Shown here one piece after another: positions 1-17,635 of a stretch of 41,453 nucleotides of DNA. The DNA lies in NCBI GenBank assembly GCA_016870535.1, contig VGBK01000008.1, positions 1 to 41,453 on the forward strand, in the 5' to 3' direction. Below the pieces are notes generated by a model. The model was not told the origin of the DNA. It was given only the letters and a program-made list of their open reading frames with translations, and searched no databases. The stretch is from Actinomycetota bacterium (GTDB lineage: Bacteria > Actinomycetota > Acidimicrobiia > Spongiisociales > UBA11373). The position numbers were made by a program, and so were the translations under genes. Position 1 is the stretch's first letter. The number at the start of each line of letters is the position of its first letter.

Positions 1-180
1 TGGCCTCACCTTCCGCCACCGCAGCCTCCGCCTTCGGAGCCCGCGCCCGGCGCACCGGCTTGGCCTCACCTTCCGCCACCGCAGCCTCCGCCTTCGGAGC
101 CCGCGCCCGGCGCACCGGCTTGGCCTCACCTTCCGCCACCGCAGCCTCCGCCTTCGGAGCCCGCGCCCGGCGCACCGGCT
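1..180. repeat. Perfect 60-bp tandem repeat, three copies, inside rpsC
   Basis: Positions 1-60, 61-120 and 121-180 are identical, and the next 7 bases begin a fourth copy before diverging. In the rpsC frame each unit encodes 20 residues: a basic half ([10 protein letters not shown]) followed by an acidic, alanine-rich half ([10 protein letters not shown]). The unit is a multiple of three, so copy-number change keeps the frame. The window starts exactly on a unit boundary, so the true copy number is unknown and the array may have stopped the assembly. Confidence 0.97.
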
Positions 181-1429
181 TGGCCTCCGGGAGAACGGCT
201 TCCGGCGGGGCCGCTTCCGCCGCGGCTTCCTCCTGAGAGGCTTCCACCGGGACGGCTTCGGCCGCGGCTTCCTCCTGAGAGGCTTCCACCGGGACGGCTT
301 CGGTCGCGCCCGACGGCAGCGACTCGGCGGCGGGGATGTCGCCGGCCCCGGTCACCGCCTCCTCGATCGCGCCGGCCGGAGTCTCCTCGATGGCTTCCGG
401 AGGGGCTGCACTCACCGCCACCTCCAGCGCGGTGGCGGCTGCCGCCGGAGCGGCGGCCACCGCCTGCTCGGCCGCGGCCGGCACCGCTTCGGCCACCTCG
501 GCCACGGACACCGCCTCCAGCGTCTCCGTCGCCTCGCGCCGGGCTTCCTCGAACTCGCTGCGCGCCGAGCCGGGGTCGACTCGCTTGCCGCCCCCGGCTT
601 CGATGAGACGCTTCCCCTCGGTGCGGCGCTTGCCCCCCCCGGCCTCCACCAGGCGCTTGCCCCCGCCCGCCTCGATGAGCCCACCGCGCCGCTCCCCGGC
701 GGCGGCTTCGGCGCGCGCCTTGGCCGGAGCGCGTCGGCCGGCGGGCCCGCCGGTAGCCAGCGCCGCCTCGGCGGCGATCTTCTCGCGCGTGGCCGACAGG
801 GACGGCATCACGTCGCCGCGATACACCCAAACCTTGACCCCGATGGCTCCCACCGTGGTGCGCGCCGTGGCGGTGCCGAAGTCCACGTCGGCACGGAGGG
901 TGTGCAGCGGGACCCGCCCCTCCCGGTACCACTCGCGCCGGCCCATGTCGGAGCCGCCCAGGCGCCCGGAGCACTGCACCCGGACTCCCTGAGCCCCGGC
1001 CTTCATGGCGGTCTGCACGGCGCGCTTCAGGGCGCGGCGGAACGAGACGCGGCCCTGCAGCTGATCGGCGATGCCCTGGGCAAGGAGCTGGGCATCGATC
1101 TCGGGGCCCTTCACTTCGATGACGTTCAGCTTCACCTCGCGGCCGGTCAGGGTCTCCAGCAGGTGACGCAGGCGGTCGACCTCGGCGCCGCTGCGGCCGA
1201 TGACCACGCCCGGCCGGGCGGTGTGGATGTCGATCTGGACCTTCTTGTCGCCGATGCGCTCGATCTCGATGCGGGAGACGGCGCCGCGGGTCAGCTCGCC
1301 GGTGAGGAGATCCCGGATGCGGGCATCCTCGAGCACCTGCGCGGCATAGCCCCGGTCGCTGTACCAACGCGACTTCCAGTCGGTCACCACACCGAGGCGG
1401 AGCCCGTAGGGGTGCACCTTCTGACCCAT
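1..1429 (-). CDS. rpsC: 30S ribosomal protein S3 with very long repetitive C-terminal tail (3' end outside window)
   Basis: S3 binds 16S rRNA in the small-subunit head at the mRNA entry channel. The first ~205 residues are canonical: N-terminus [13 protein letters not shown], a type II KH domain with GRSG at residues 78-81, and the S3 C-terminal domain ending near the VYRGDVMP motif. From there the frame stays open for about 270 more codons to the window edge (476 codons in total), whereas S3 is usually 210-280 residues. The tail has a GGGKR-rich segment (about DNA 590-690), an Ala/Glu-rich segment, a 14-residue duplication and at least three copies of a 20-residue basic/acidic unit. The ATG overlaps the rplV stop as ATGA. 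The frame is unbroken, so the tail is probably translated; its role is unknown. Last gene of the S10 cluster visible here. Confidence 0.93.
   Translation of the reverse strand, partial: MGQKVHPYGLRLGVVTDWKSRWYSDRGYAAQVLEDARIRDLLTGELTRGAVSRIEIERIGDKKVQIDIHTARPGVVIGRSGAEVDRLRHLLETLTGREVKLNVIEVKGPEIDAQLLAQGIADQLQGRVSFRRALKRAVQTAMKAGAQGVRVQCSGRLGGSDMGRREWYREGRVPLHTLRADVDFGTATARTTVGAIGVKVWVYRGDVMPSLSATREKIAAEAALATGGPAGRRAPAKARAEAAAGERRGGLIEAGGGKRLVEAGGGKRRTEGKRLIEAGGGKRVDPGSARSEFEEARREATETLEAVSVAEVAEAVPAAAEQAVAAAPAAAATALEVAVSAAPPEAIEETPAGAIEEAVTGAGDIPAAESLPSGATEAVPVEASQEEAAAEAVPVEASQEEAAAEAAPPEAVLPEAKPVRRARAPKAEAAVAEGEAKPVRRARAPKAEAAVAEGEAKPVRRARAPKAEAAVAEGEA
219..302. repeat. 42-bp direct duplication inside rpsC
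   Basis: Positions 219-260 and 261-302 are the same 42-bp unit in tandem. In the rpsC frame it encodes a 14-residue acidic unit ([14 protein letters not shown]) twice. It is a second in-frame repeat in the S3 tail, separate from the 60-bp array. Confidence 0.9.
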
Positions 1430-1782
1430 CAGCCTTCCTCGCCTTCCTCGCGCCGGTCTCCGACGACGATGGTCACATGGCTCGTGCGCTTCAGGATGCG
1501 GCTGGCGCGACCCCGGGCGCGGGGCCGCATGCGCTTGAGGGTGGGGCCTTCGTCGGCAAAGGCCCGCACCACGAAAAGCTCGCCGGCATCGAGAGCGTGA
1601 TTGTGGCGGGCATTGGCCACGGCCGACTCCAGCACCTTGCGCACCGGATCGGTGGCCCGCCGGTTGGTGAAGGCGAGCACGCGGCGCGCCTCCTCGACCG
1701 GGAGGCCGCGCACCAGGTCGAGCACGCGCCGCACCTTGTAGGGCGACTGCCGAATGTACTGCGCTCGAGCCTGCACCTTCAT
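1429..1782 (-). CDS. rplV: 50S ribosomal protein L22
   Basis: 117 residues, normal for L22, which lines the nascent-peptide exit tunnel and binds 23S rRNA early in assembly. The opening [16 protein letters not shown], the central ANARHNHAL segment and the arginine-rich hairpin loop ([12 protein letters not shown]) that reaches into the tunnel are recognisable. The start overlaps the rpsS stop (ATGA) and its own stop overlaps the rpsC start, so translation is coupled through rpsS-rplV-rpsC. It ends in a short acidic tail (REEGEEG). Confidence 0.97.
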   Translation of the reverse strand: MKVQARAQYIRQSPYKVRRVLDLVRGLPVEEARRVLAFTNRRATDPVRKVLESAVANARHNHALDAGELFVVRAFADEGPTLKRMRPRARGRASRILKRTSHVTIVVGDRREEGEEG

Positions 1783-2060
1783 CGCTTCTTCCTCGCCGCT
1801 TTGTCGCCACCGTGGCCCCGGAAGGTGCGGGTCGGGGCGAACTCCCCGAGCTTGTGCCCCACCATGGACTCGGTGATGTACACCGGGACGTGCTTGCGCC
1901 CGTCGTGGACGGCCAGGGTGTGCCCCACCATCTCCGGGATGATCGTGGAGCGCCGGCTCCAGGTCTTGATGACTCGCTTGTCCCCGGAACGGTTGGCGCG
2001 CTCGATCTTCACCAGGAGGTGGTCGTCCACGAACGGGCCCTTGCTCAGGCTGCGCGCCAT
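1779..2060 (-). CDS. rpsS: 30S ribosomal protein S19
   Basis: 93 residues, the usual size. S19 lies in the head of the 30S subunit with S13 and contacts the A-site region. Diagnostic stretches are [15 protein letters not shown] at the N-terminus, [13 protein letters not shown], and [20 protein letters not shown]. It starts 2 bases after rplB ends and overlaps rplV by 4 bases, in standard S10-operon order (L2-S19-L22-S3). Confidence 0.98.
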   Translation of the reverse strand: MARSLSKGPFVDDHLLVKIERANRSGDKRVIKTWSRRSTIIPEMVGHTLAVHDGRKHVPVYITESMVGHKLGEFAPTRTFRGHGGDKAARKKR

Positions 2061-2062
2061 GG

Positions 2063-2902
2063 CTACCTCCTGCCCTTGCGGCTGCGGCGCCGCACGATGA
2101 GGGCGTCGCTGGCCTTGTTCTTCTTGCGGGTGCGCCCCTCGGGCTTGCCCCAGGGGCTCACCGGGTGTCGCCCGCCGGAGCTCTTGCCTTCGCCGCCGCC
2201 CAGAGGGTGGTCGACGGGGTTCATGGCCACGCCGCGAGTCTGGGGGCGGACCCCCCGCCAGCGGCTCCGGCCGGCCTTGCCGCCCTTGACCAGTTCCGCT
2301 TCGGGGTTCCCCACCTGGCCCACCGTGGCCCGGCAGTCGAGCGGCACGTTGCGCATCTCGCCCGAGGGCAGGCGCAGCAGCGCCAGGCCGGCCTCCTTGG
2401 CGATCAACTGGATGGCCGACCCGGCGGAGCGACCCAGCTTGGCGCCGCCTCCCGGCCGCAGTTCGACGGCGTGCACCATGGTGCCGGCCGGGATGTTGCG
2501 CAGCGGGAGGGCGTTCCCCGGCCGAATCTCGGCGCCCGGCCCGGATCCCAGCACGTCGCCGACGGCGACGCGCAACGGGGCCAGGATGTAGCGCTTCTCC
2601 CCGTCGTGGTAGTGCAGCAGGGCCAGGCGGGCGCTCCGGTTGGGGTCGTACTCGATGGCGGCCACGGTGGCCGGCACCCCGTCCTTGGTGCGGCGGAAGT
2701 CGACGATGCGGTAGCGGCGCTTGTGGCCCGAACCGCGGTGACGCGACGTAACCCGCCCGTGGACGTTGCGTCCCCCGGTGTTGCGGCGCACCCCCAGGAG
2801 GCTCTTCTCCGGCTCGGTCTTGGTGATCTCGGCGAAATCGGAGACGGTGCGGAAGCGGCGCCCCGGCGAGGTCGGCTTGTACTTCTTGACGGCCATGCTC
2901 AT
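2063..2902 (-). CDS. rplB: 50S ribosomal protein L2
   Basis: About 279 residues. L2 binds domain IV of 23S rRNA and is needed for subunit association and peptidyl-transferase activity. Visible landmarks are [14 protein letters not shown], the [21 protein letters not shown] region, and the conserved C-terminal loop around [17 protein letters not shown], including its conserved histidine. The ATG at 2902 overlaps the rplW stop (ATGA). A second ATG two codons later (2896) gives the more usual MAVKKY start and is equally possible. Confidence 0.97.
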   Translation of the reverse strand: MSMAVKKYKPTSPGRRFRTVSDFAEITKTEPEKSLLGVRRNTGGRNVHGRVTSRHRGSGHKRRYRIVDFRRTKDGVPATVAAIEYDPNRSARLALLHYHDGEKRYILAPLRVAVGDVLGSGPGAEIRPGNALPLRNIPAGTMVHAVELRPGGGAKLGRSAGSAIQLIAKEAGLALLRLPSGEMRNVPLDCRATVGQVGNPEAELVKGGKAGRSRWRGVRPQTRGVAMNPVDHPLGGGEGKSSGGRHPVSPWGKPEGRTRKKNKASDALIVRRRSRKGRR

Positions 2903-3186
2903 ACCCCGAAGATGTCGATGGAGTCGTCGGCGGCCAGGGTCACCAGGGCCCGCTTCACATCGGCCCGCCGGCCGAAGGTCCAGCCGGTGCGCTTGCGCTT
3001 GCCCCGGCGGTTCATGACGTTCACCGCCAAGACCCTGACCTTGAAGATGGACTGCACCGCCTGCTTGATCTCGGTCTTGGTCGCCCTCGGGTGCACCTCG
3101 AAGGTGTAGGTGTGAGTGGACTCGATGAGGTCGTAGGACTTCTCGGACACCACGGGAGCCAGCACGACGTCGCGGGGGTTCTTCAT
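2899..3186 (-). CDS. rplW: 50S ribosomal protein L23
   Basis: 95 residues. L23 sits at the tunnel exit and is the docking site for trigger factor and SRP. The N-terminal [13 protein letters not shown] segment and the extended loop [19 protein letters not shown] are typical of the family. The chosen ATG at 3186 overlaps the rplD stop (ATGA); the open frame continues further upstream but only as out-of-frame rplD sequence. It ends overlapping the rplB start. Confidence 0.97.
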   Translation of the reverse strand: MKNPRDVVLAPVVSEKSYDLIESTHTYTFEVHPRATKTEIKQAVQSIFKVRVLAVNVMNRRGKRKRTGWTFGRRADVKRALVTLAADDSIDIFGV

Positions 3187-3863
3187 GCCGGTTCCCCTTC
3201 CTCGCGCACGAAGTCGTCGCCGGCCACCTCGTAGCGGGCGGCTCCGGCGGCCCGGGCAACCGTCTCCCGGCTGAAGACCACGGTGCCGGCCCAGAGCACG
3301 TCGTAGGCTGCCAGGCGCCCGGGTTCGGTCAGCATCACCTGAGGAAGGTTGGCGAAGGAACGGGCCGCGGCGTGATCCCCCCGGTCGAGCACCACCAGCA
3401 CCTTCCCGGCCGCTTCCATGCCGCGCAGCAGGGCCACCGCCTGCTTGGTCCGGGGAGCGTCCCAGTCGAAGGCCTCGACCACCTTGACCTGCCCTTCGGC
3501 GGCCCGGGCGGAGAGGGCGCTGCGCAGGGCGAGGCGCTTCATCTTCTTGGGGGTGCGCTGGCGGTAGTCGCGGGGGTGCGGCCCGAACACCGCGCCGCCG
3601 CCGCGGAACTGGGGGGCCCGGATTGAGCCCTGCCGGGCGCGGCCCAGGCCCTTCTGGCGCCACGGCTTCTTGCCCCCGCCGCGCACCTCGCCGCGGGTCT
3701 TGGTGTCGGCCGTGCCCGCCCGGGCGGCGGCCAGTTGGGCGGTCACCACCTGATGCATCACGGCGACGTTGGGCTCGATGCCGAAGACCGCCGGGTCGAG
3801 CGCCATCTCGCCGGCGCGCTCCCCCGACGACGTGTAGACGGCGGCGGTCACCTTGTCAGCCAC
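3183..3863 (-). CDS. rplD: 50S ribosomal protein L4
   Basis: 226 residues. L4 helps form the constriction of the nascent-peptide tunnel; in E. coli it also represses the S10 operon. The basic tunnel loop is clear ([35 protein letters not shown]) and is followed by FGPHPRDY and the globular C-terminal domain. It overlaps rplC upstream by 8 bases and rplW downstream by 4. No L4-type leader can be judged here because tuf lies directly upstream of rpsJ. Confidence 0.97.
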   Translation of the reverse strand: MADKVTAAVYTSSGERAGEMALDPAVFGIEPNVAVMHQVVTAQLAAARAGTADTKTRGEVRGGGKKPWRQKGLGRARQGSIRAPQFRGGGAVFGPHPRDYRQRTPKKMKRLALRSALSARAAEGQVKVVEAFDWDAPRTKQAVALLRGMEAAGKVLVVLDRGDHAAARSFANLPQVMLTEPGRLAAYDVLWAGTVVFSRETVARAAGAARYEVAGDDFVREEGEPA

Positions 3864-4494
3864 GCGTCTTCACCGCCTCTCTGACCAGCACGACGGCGCC
3901 GCGGGCGCCCGGCACCGCCCCCTTCAGCAGGAGGAGGCTCCGCGCCGCGTCCACGTCGACCACTTCCAGGTTGAGCACGGTGCGCTTCTCGGCGCCCATG
4001 TGCCCCGGGAGGCGCAGCCCCTTGAAGACCCGGGAGGGGGTGGCGCACGCCCCGATGGAACCGGGGGCGCGGTGGATGCGGTGGGCCCCGTGGCTGGCTC
4101 CCTGCCCGGCGAAGTTGTGCCGCTTGATGACCCCGGCGAAGCCCTTGCCCTTGGAGACCCCGGCCACGTCGGCCCGGCCCCCCTTGGCCAGCACGTCGGC
4201 CACCGAGATCTCCTGGCCCACCTCGTAGGAATCCGGGTCGCTCACCCGCACCTCGACCAGATGCCGGTGCGGCGGCACCCCGGCGGAGGCGAAGTGGCCC
4301 GACAGCGGCCGGTTCACCTTGCGCTCGGGCAGCTCGCGGTAGGCGATCTGGATGGCGCCGTAGCCGTCGCTCGCCTCGGACTTGACCTGGACGACGCGGC
4401 AGGGCCCCGCCTTGATGACGGTCACGGGGATGGCCCGGGCCTCATCGTCGAAGACCTGGGTCATGCCCAGCTTCTCTCCGAGGATCGCCTTCAC
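3856..4494 (-). CDS. rplC: 50S ribosomal protein L3
   Basis: 212 residues. L3 binds near the peptidyl-transferase centre and is an early assembly protein. The start [18 protein letters not shown] and the central loop with [16 protein letters not shown] and [19 protein letters not shown] are diagnostic; the glutamine of the GQGASHG motif is the residue methylated by PrmB in E. coli. The start overlaps the rpsJ stop by 4 bases. Confidence 0.98.
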   Translation of the reverse strand: MKAILGEKLGMTQVFDDEARAIPVTVIKAGPCRVVQVKSEASDGYGAIQIAYRELPERKVNRPLSGHFASAGVPPHRHLVEVRVSDPDSYEVGQEISVADVLAKGGRADVAGVSKGKGFAGVIKRHNFAGQGASHGAHRIHRAPGSIGACATPSRVFKGLRLPGHMGAEKRTVLNLEVVDVDAARSLLLLKGAVPGARGAVVLVREAVKTRG

Positions 4495-4802
4495 GTCTTG
4501 ATCTCCACTTCCACGCCGGCCGGCAGGTCGAGGCGCATCAGCGAATCCACCGTCTTCGGGGTCGGCTGCAGGATGTCGATGAGGCGCTTGTGGATGCGCA
4601 TCTCGAAGTGCTCGCGGGAGTCCTTGTCCTTGTGCGGCGACCGGATGACGCAGTACCGATGGATCTCGGTGGGCAGCGGCACCGGCCCCCTGATCTTGGC
4701 CTGGGTGCGGACGACCGTCTCGGCGATCTTGCGCGCCGACTCATCGACCACCTCGTGGTCGTACGCCTTCAGGCGGATCCTGATCCTGTGCTCTTCTGCC
4801 AC
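4491..4802 (-). CDS. rpsJ: 30S ribosomal protein S10 (NusE)
   Basis: 103 residues from a GTG at 4802. S10 is a 30S head protein and, with NusB, part of antitermination complexes that bind NusG. Motifs: [39 protein letters not shown] and [17 protein letters not shown]. The frame is open further upstream but only through tuf sequence. GTG at 4802 gives the family length and has a GAGG about 5 bases upstream, so I choose it. Only 16 bases separate it from the tuf stop, so the str and S10 operons are fused here without a clear promoter between them. Confidence 0.95.
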   Translation of the reverse strand: MAEEHRIRIRLKAYDHEVVDESARKIAETVVRTQAKIRGPVPLPTEIHRYCVIRSPHKDKDSREHFEMRIHKRLIDILQPTPKTVDSLMRLDLPAGVEVEIKT

Positions 4803-4816
4803 GGCTGCCTCTACTC

Positions 4817-6007
4817 GCCTATTTGATGATCTTGGTGACGCGTCCTGCGCCCACCGTACGGCCACCCTCACGGATCGCGAACCGCAACCCCTCCTCCATC
4901 GCAATCGGAGAGATCAACGACACCCGCATCTCCGTGTTATCCCCCGGCATCACCATCTCCACACCCTCCCCCAAACCAATCGACCCCGTCACATCCGTCG
5001 TCCGGAAATAAAACTGCGGCCGATACCCCGGAAAAAACGGATTATGCCGCCCACCCTCCTCCTTCGTCAACACATACACCTGAGCCTCAAACTCAGTATG
5101 CGGAGTAATCGACCCCAACGCACACACCACCTGCCCCCGCTCCACATCATCCTTCCCCACCCCCCGCAACAACAAACCAACATTATCCCCCGCCCGCGCC
5201 TCATCCAACAACTTACGGAACATCTCCACACCCGTAACCGTCGTCTTACGCGTCGGACGAATCCCCACCACCTCCACCTCAGTACCCACCGACAACCGAC
5301 CCTGCTCCACCCGACCCGTCACCACCGTCCCCCGACCCGTAATCGAAAACACATCCTCCACCGGCATCTGGAACGGCTTCTCCACATCCCGCTGCGGCAA
5401 CGGCACATACGAATCCAACGCCGCCATCAACTCCAACACCGACTCCTCATGCGCCGCATCCCCCTCCAACGCCAACAAAGCCGACCCCCGCACCACCGGC
5501 ACCTCATCCCCCGGAAACTCATACTCCGTCAGAAGATCCCGAACCTCCAACTCCACCAAATCCAACAACTCAGGATCATCCACCAAATCAACCTTATTCA
5601 AATACACCACAATACAAGGCACCCCCACCTGACGCGCCAACAACACATGCTCCCGCGTCTGCGGCATCGGACCATCATCCGCCCCCACCACCAACACCGC
5701 ACCATCCACCTGCGCCGCCCCCGTAATCATATTCTTAATGTAATCCGCATGCCCCGGCATATCCACATGCGCATAATGCCGCGCATCCGTCTCATACTCC
5801 ACATGCGCAATCGCAATCGTAATCCCCCGCTCCTTCTCCTCAGGAGCCTTATCAATCTGATCAAACGGCGTAAACACCACCTTCGGATTACGCGCCGCCA
5901 ACACCCGCGTAATCGCCGCCGTCAAAGTCGTCTTCCCATGATCAATATGACCCATCGTCCCCACATTCACATGCGGCTTCGTACGCTCAAACCTCTCCTT
6001 ACCCATC
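4817..6007. repeat. tuf repeat unit A (about 1.19 kb, matches 23153-24343)
   Basis: This segment matches 23153-24343 in the same orientation, with no difference found in the lines I compared directly; the translations of both strands also agree throughout. Identity ends 2 bases beyond the stop codon and 1 base beyond the start codon, so the repeat is essentially the ORF alone. No terminal inverted repeats or target duplications are seen, which argues against a transposon. Confidence 0.93.
4819..6006 (-). CDS. tuf: Elongation factor Tu, copy 1
   Basis: 395 residues. EF-Tu carries aminoacyl-tRNA to the ribosome as a GTP complex. G1 GHIDHGKT at residues 19-26, G3 DMPGH at 82-86 and G4 NKVD at 137-140 are followed by domains II and III and the GRVTKIIK end. 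Met83 occupies the position that is Cys81 in E. coli. A good Shine-Dalgarno (AAGGAGAGG) precedes the ATG. It lies between fusA and rpsJ as in str operons. Codon use is unlike all neighbours: T- and G-ending codons (GAT, AAT, ATT, TTG, GTG, GCG) dominate and C is nearly absent from third positions except in the last ~20 codons. The coding region appears identical to the copy at 23155-24342. Confidence 0.98.
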   Translation of the reverse strand: MGKERFERTKPHVNVGTMGHIDHGKTTLTAAITRVLAARNPKVVFTPFDQIDKAPEEKERGITIAIAHVEYETDARHYAHVDMPGHADYIKNMITGAAQVDGAVLVVGADDGPMPQTREHVLLARQVGVPCIVVYLNKVDLVDDPELLDLVELEVRDLLTEYEFPGDEVPVVRGSALLALEGDAAHEESVLELMAALDSYVPLPQRDVEKPFQMPVEDVFSITGRGTVVTGRVEQGRLSVGTEVEVVGIRPTRKTTVTGVEMFRKLLDEARAGDNVGLLLRGVGKDDVERGQVVCALGSITPHTEFEAQVYVLTKEEGGRHNPFFPGYRPQFYFRTTDVTGSIGLGEGVEMVMPGDNTEMRVSLISPIAMEEGLRFAIREGGRTVGAGRVTKIIK

Positions 6008-6029
6008 GCTGATCATCCTCTCCTTGGAA

Positions 6030-8132
<2,103 letters not shown>

Positions 8133-8137
8133 GGCAG

Positions 8138-8605
8138 TTACCAGCGGTAGTGGGCGAAGGCCTTGTTGGACTCCGCCATCTTGTGAATGTCCTCGCGGCG
8201 CTTCACCGCCGCCCCCGTCCGGTTGGCCGCGTCGAGGATCTCCAGCGCCAGCCGCTCTTCCATGGTGTGCTCCCGCCGCTTCCGGGCGTAGCCGACCAGC
8301 CAGCGCACCGCCAGCGTCTGGCCGCGCCGCGGCCTGACCTCGACCGGCACCTGGTAGGCCGACCCGCCCACCCGGCGGGAGCGCACCTCCACCTGCGGAC
8401 GGATGTTGTCCATGGCGCGCTTGAGGATCTGGATGGGATCCTGGCCCGCCCGGCGCTCGACGATCTCGAGGGCGCCGTAGACGATCTTGCGGGCCTTCTC
8501 CTTCTTGCCCTTCCAGAGAAGCTTGTTGACCACCTGGCTCACCAGGACGCTGCGGAATACCGGGTCGGCTTCCGGCTGGCGGACATCGGCGGGGGCGCGT
8601 CTCAC
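8138..8605 (-). CDS. rpsG: 30S ribosomal protein S7
   Basis: 155 residues from a GTG at 8605, matching the usual ~156. S7 nucleates assembly of the 30S head and contacts the E site. Motifs: [47 protein letters not shown] and a C-terminal [14 protein letters not shown]. The GTG sits 2 bases after the rpsL stop and is preceded by AAGGAG inside the rpsL end, so this start is preferred over in-frame upstream codons. Confidence 0.96.
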   Translation of the reverse strand: MRRAPADVRQPEADPVFRSVLVSQVVNKLLWKGKKEKARKIVYGALEIVERRAGQDPIQILKRAMDNIRPQVEVRSRRVGGSAYQVPVEVRPRRGQTLAVRWLVGYARKRREHTMEERLALEILDAANRTGAAVKRREDIHKMAESNKAFAHYRW

Positions 8606-8607
8606 CT

Positions 8608-8979
8608 CTACGACTCCTTCTTGGCTCCGTAGCGGGAGCGGGCCTGCTTGCGGTCCGAGACCCCGGCGGCATCGAGGGTGCCCCGGATGACCTTGTAGCG
8701 GATGCCGGGGAGATCCTTCACCCGGCCGCCGCGGATCAGAACGATGGAGTGCTCCTGGAGGTTGTGGCCCTCTCCGGGGATGTAGGCGGTCACCTCGACC
8801 CCATGGGCCAAGCGGACCCGGCACACCTTGCGCAGGGCCGAGTTCGGCTTCTTGGGAGTCACCGTGTAGACCCGAGTGCACACGCCGCGCCGCTGGGGCG
8901 CTCCGGCCAGGCCGGGCGTCTTGTCCTTCTTCGGCTTCGGCTTGCGGCCCTCACGGACCAGCTGCTGAATCGTCGGCAC
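8608..8979 (-). CDS. rpsL: 30S ribosomal protein S12
   Basis: 123 residues from a GTG at 8979 ([12 protein letters not shown]), the universal start of the family; a longer in-frame start at 9000 would add seven atypical residues. A GAGG lies about 7 bases upstream. S12 is the decoding-centre proofreading protein. The streptomycin-relevant loops are wild type in form: TPKKPNS with Lys43, and the GGRVKDLPG loop. First gene of the str segment. Confidence 0.97.
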   Translation of the reverse strand: MPTIQQLVREGRKPKPKKDKTPGLAGAPQRRGVCTRVYTVTPKKPNSALRKVCRVRLAHGVEVTAYIPGEGHNLQEHSIVLIRGGRVKDLPGIRYKVIRGTLDAAGVSDRKQARSRYGAKKES

Positions 8980-9104
8980 GACGTTCCTCACTCGACACAC
9001 CGCCCCGCAGGACGGTCTCTTCTTCCTTACATGCGAAAGTCGGCTCCTCGGCCCGTCGCCAGGCCGATTCGCCGACCCGCTCCTGACCCCCTTCCGGGGC
9101 TATT

Positions 9105-9127
9105 GACCCGGCTTGGGTCGAGCCGGG
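9105..9127 (-). promoter_or_regulatory. Alternative hairpins in the str leader
   Basis: CCCGGCT (9107-9113) pairs with AGCCGGG (9121-9127) around a 7-base loop. An overlapping shorter stem, GACCC (9105-9109) with GGGTC (9115-9119), excludes it. Mutually exclusive stems about 40-60 nt into a predicted leader are what an attenuator or protein-binding site looks like. There is no U-tract, so simple intrinsic termination is unlikely. Confidence 0.35.
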
Positions 9128-9175
9128 CCGCCCCCCCACGCGGAAGGGACTAGGGGGACTGAGTCACGGCGACGG

Positions 9176-9205
9176 AGTATAGGCGCGGCCCGGAAAACAG
9201 CGCAA
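9176..9205 (-). promoter_or_regulatory. Predicted str operon promoter
   Basis: On the minus strand, -35 TTGCGC (9200-9205), an 18-base spacer and -10 TATACT (9176-9181). It fits a housekeeping sigma-70-type site and would start transcription near 9169, about 190 nt before the rpsL GTG. It lies just after the rpoC stop, where many bacteria restart the str operon. Confidence 0.55.
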
Positions 9206-9298
9206 AGCCGCCTGCTCGCCCGGCCGCCGGTGGCCCCCCTCCGACGCGGGCGCCGGAGTCACCGCAAGATGCGGGAGGAGCGGGGTCGCCGAGCCCCT

Positions 9299-13282
<3,984 letters not shown>

Positions 13283-13328
13283 CAGGGACTCCTCCCGTCA
13301 TCATCGTCTCCGGTCGTTCTCTGCAAAC

Positions 13329-16682
<3,354 letters not shown>

Positions 16683-16821
16683 GGAATCCTCCTCAGTCGC
16701 TCCGGGCGGACGGTATGGACAGGGCCTTCTGGGTCACAGGGACGACAAACGGCCAGGATAGCACCCGGCTACCCTAGCCCCAATTCACCGGCGGGAACTC
16801 CGGCTCTTCTTTTCCGGAGCA

Positions 16822-16851
16822 ACAATACCTCGCCCCCGGTACGGCGGTCAA
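16822..16851 (-). promoter_or_regulatory. Predicted rpoBC promoter
   Basis: Minus strand -35 TTGACC (16846-16851), an 18-base spacer and -10 TATTGT (16822-16827), one of the best sigma-70-like matches in the window. The start near 16815 gives a leader of ~130 nt before the rpoB TTG. A short hairpin (CTCCGG/CCGGAG, 16799-16820) is at or near the transcript start. A weaker second site (TTGGGG, 17 bases, TATCCT) lies closer to rpoB, around 16760-16790. Confidence 0.6.
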
Positions 16852-17123
16852 GGTCTTTCGTCCCTCGCCCCCTCCCCTTCCCCGAGCGCCCGTCGGTAGA
16901 CGGCGGCGCAGAGCCTGCCGAACCCGGGGGGTCGCGGCGCCACCTCCCGCGCCGTCTTCGGGTCGAGCAAGCGGCCCACCTGCGCCGCCCACCAGGCGGC
17001 GGCGGCGGCCACCCCGAAGGTGACCAGAAGGCCGGCCGCCCCGCCGGCGACCGCCCCGGCCCAGCTTCCGGTGAGCCATCCGGCAACCACGCCGGCTGAT
17101 ACCAGGATCAGGGGACCGAGCAT
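16848..17123 (-). CDS. Small hypothetical membrane protein between rplL and rpoB
   Basis: 91 codons, ATG start with only a weak GAG ahead. Residues ~2-50 are strongly hydrophobic and Gly/Ala-rich, enough for two membrane-spanning helices separated by a glycine-rich turn; the last ~40 residues are basic (LLDPKTAREVAPRPPGFGR onward). I recognise no family. It lies just downstream of the 17154-17180 hairpin, and its stop overlaps the predicted rpoB -35. High GC makes chance ORFs common, but the hydrophobic pattern supports a real gene. Confidence 0.4.
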   Translation of the reverse strand: MLGPLILVSAGVVAGWLTGSWAGAVAGGAAGLLVTFGVAAAAAWWAAQVGRLLDPKTAREVAPRPPGFGRLCAAVYRRALGEGEGARDERP

Positions 17124-17153
17124 CTCTCACAGGGTAGGGGTCCCGGGACGCGA

Positions 17154-17180
17154 GTGAGCCCGGCCAAGGGCCGGGCTCAC
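17154..17180 (-). promoter_or_regulatory. Perfect 12-bp hairpin between rplL and rpoB
   Basis: GTGAGCCCGGCC (17154-17165) and its exact complement (17169-17180) form a 12-bp stem with a 3-base loop, about 70 nt after the rplL stop. No T-run follows on the minus strand. In E. coli this interval holds an attenuator and an RNase III site that set the rplL:rpoB ratio; the same role is inferred here from position and structure. Confidence 0.6.
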
Positions 17181-17247
17181 CACAGCTTGGTCGATACTTC
17201 CTGCGGCCCGCGCGCCTCCCCCGCACCCGCGGGGCAGGCAGCAGGGG

Positions 17248-17628
17248 CTACTTGAGTTCGACGATGGCGCCGGCGCCTTCGAGCAGCGCCTTGGCCTTCT
17301 CGGCCTCTTCCTTGCCGACGCCCTCGAGCACCGGCTTGGGGGCCTCGTCCACCAGGGCTTTGGCTTCCTTGAGGCCCAGGCTGGTGAGGGTGCGAACCTC
17401 CTTGATCACCTGGATCTTCTTCTCGCCCGCGCTGATGAGCATCACGGAGAACTCGTCCTGCTCCTCTTCGGGCGCCGCCGCCGCTCCCGGGGCGGCCATC
17501 ACCGCCATGGGGGCCGCCGCCGTCACCTGGAAGCGCTCCTCGAACTTCTTCACGAACTCGGAGAGCTCGAGCACGGTCATCTTCTCGAAGACCTCGAGCA
17601 AGTCGTCGTGGGTCATCTTGGTAGCCAT
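17248..17628 (-). CDS. rplL: 50S ribosomal protein L7/L12
   Basis: 126 residues. L7/L12 dimers form the flexible stalk that recruits translational GTPases. There is an N-terminal dimerisation helix region ([20 protein letters not shown]), an Ala-rich hinge ([12 protein letters not shown]) and a conserved C-terminal domain ([37 protein letters not shown]). ATG at 17628; a second ATG four codons in (17616) is possible. It follows rplJ by 7 bases. Confidence 0.97.
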   Translation of the reverse strand: MATKMTHDDLLEVFEKMTVLELSEFVKKFEERFQVTAAAPMAVMAAPGAAAAPEEEQDEFSVMLISAGEKKIQVIKEVRTLTSLGLKEAKALVDEAPKPVLEGVGKEEAEKAKALLEGAGAIVELK

Positions 17629-17635
17629 CGTGGGT

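Larger units (their letters stand above)
8980..9298 (-). other. rpoC-rpsL intergenic region (str leader)
   Basis: 319 bases with no convincing ORF. It holds a promoter-like pair at 9176-9205, an inverted repeat at 9105-9127 that can fold in two ways, and the rpsL ribosome-binding region next to 8979. The predicted transcript leader is about 190 nt. The rpoC stop at 9299 is not followed by a T-tracted terminator, so readthrough from rpoBC is also possible. Confidence 0.6.

Noticed and set aside
1-180. CRISPR-like or mobile repeat at the window start
   Set aside because: The repeats are contiguous without spacers, keep the rpsC frame and encode a regular peptide unit.
4817-6007. tuf copies as part of a composite transposon
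   Set aside because: No insertion sequence, terminal inverted repeats, target duplications or transposase near either copy; both occupy classical tuf positions.
3853-6012. 719-codon plus-strand open frame antisense to rplC, rpsJ and tuf
   Set aside because: It is the complement of strong genes; its product is Pro/His/Arg-rich without any family motif, and the same open frame reappears opposite tuf copy 2 because the two copies share sequence and codon choice.
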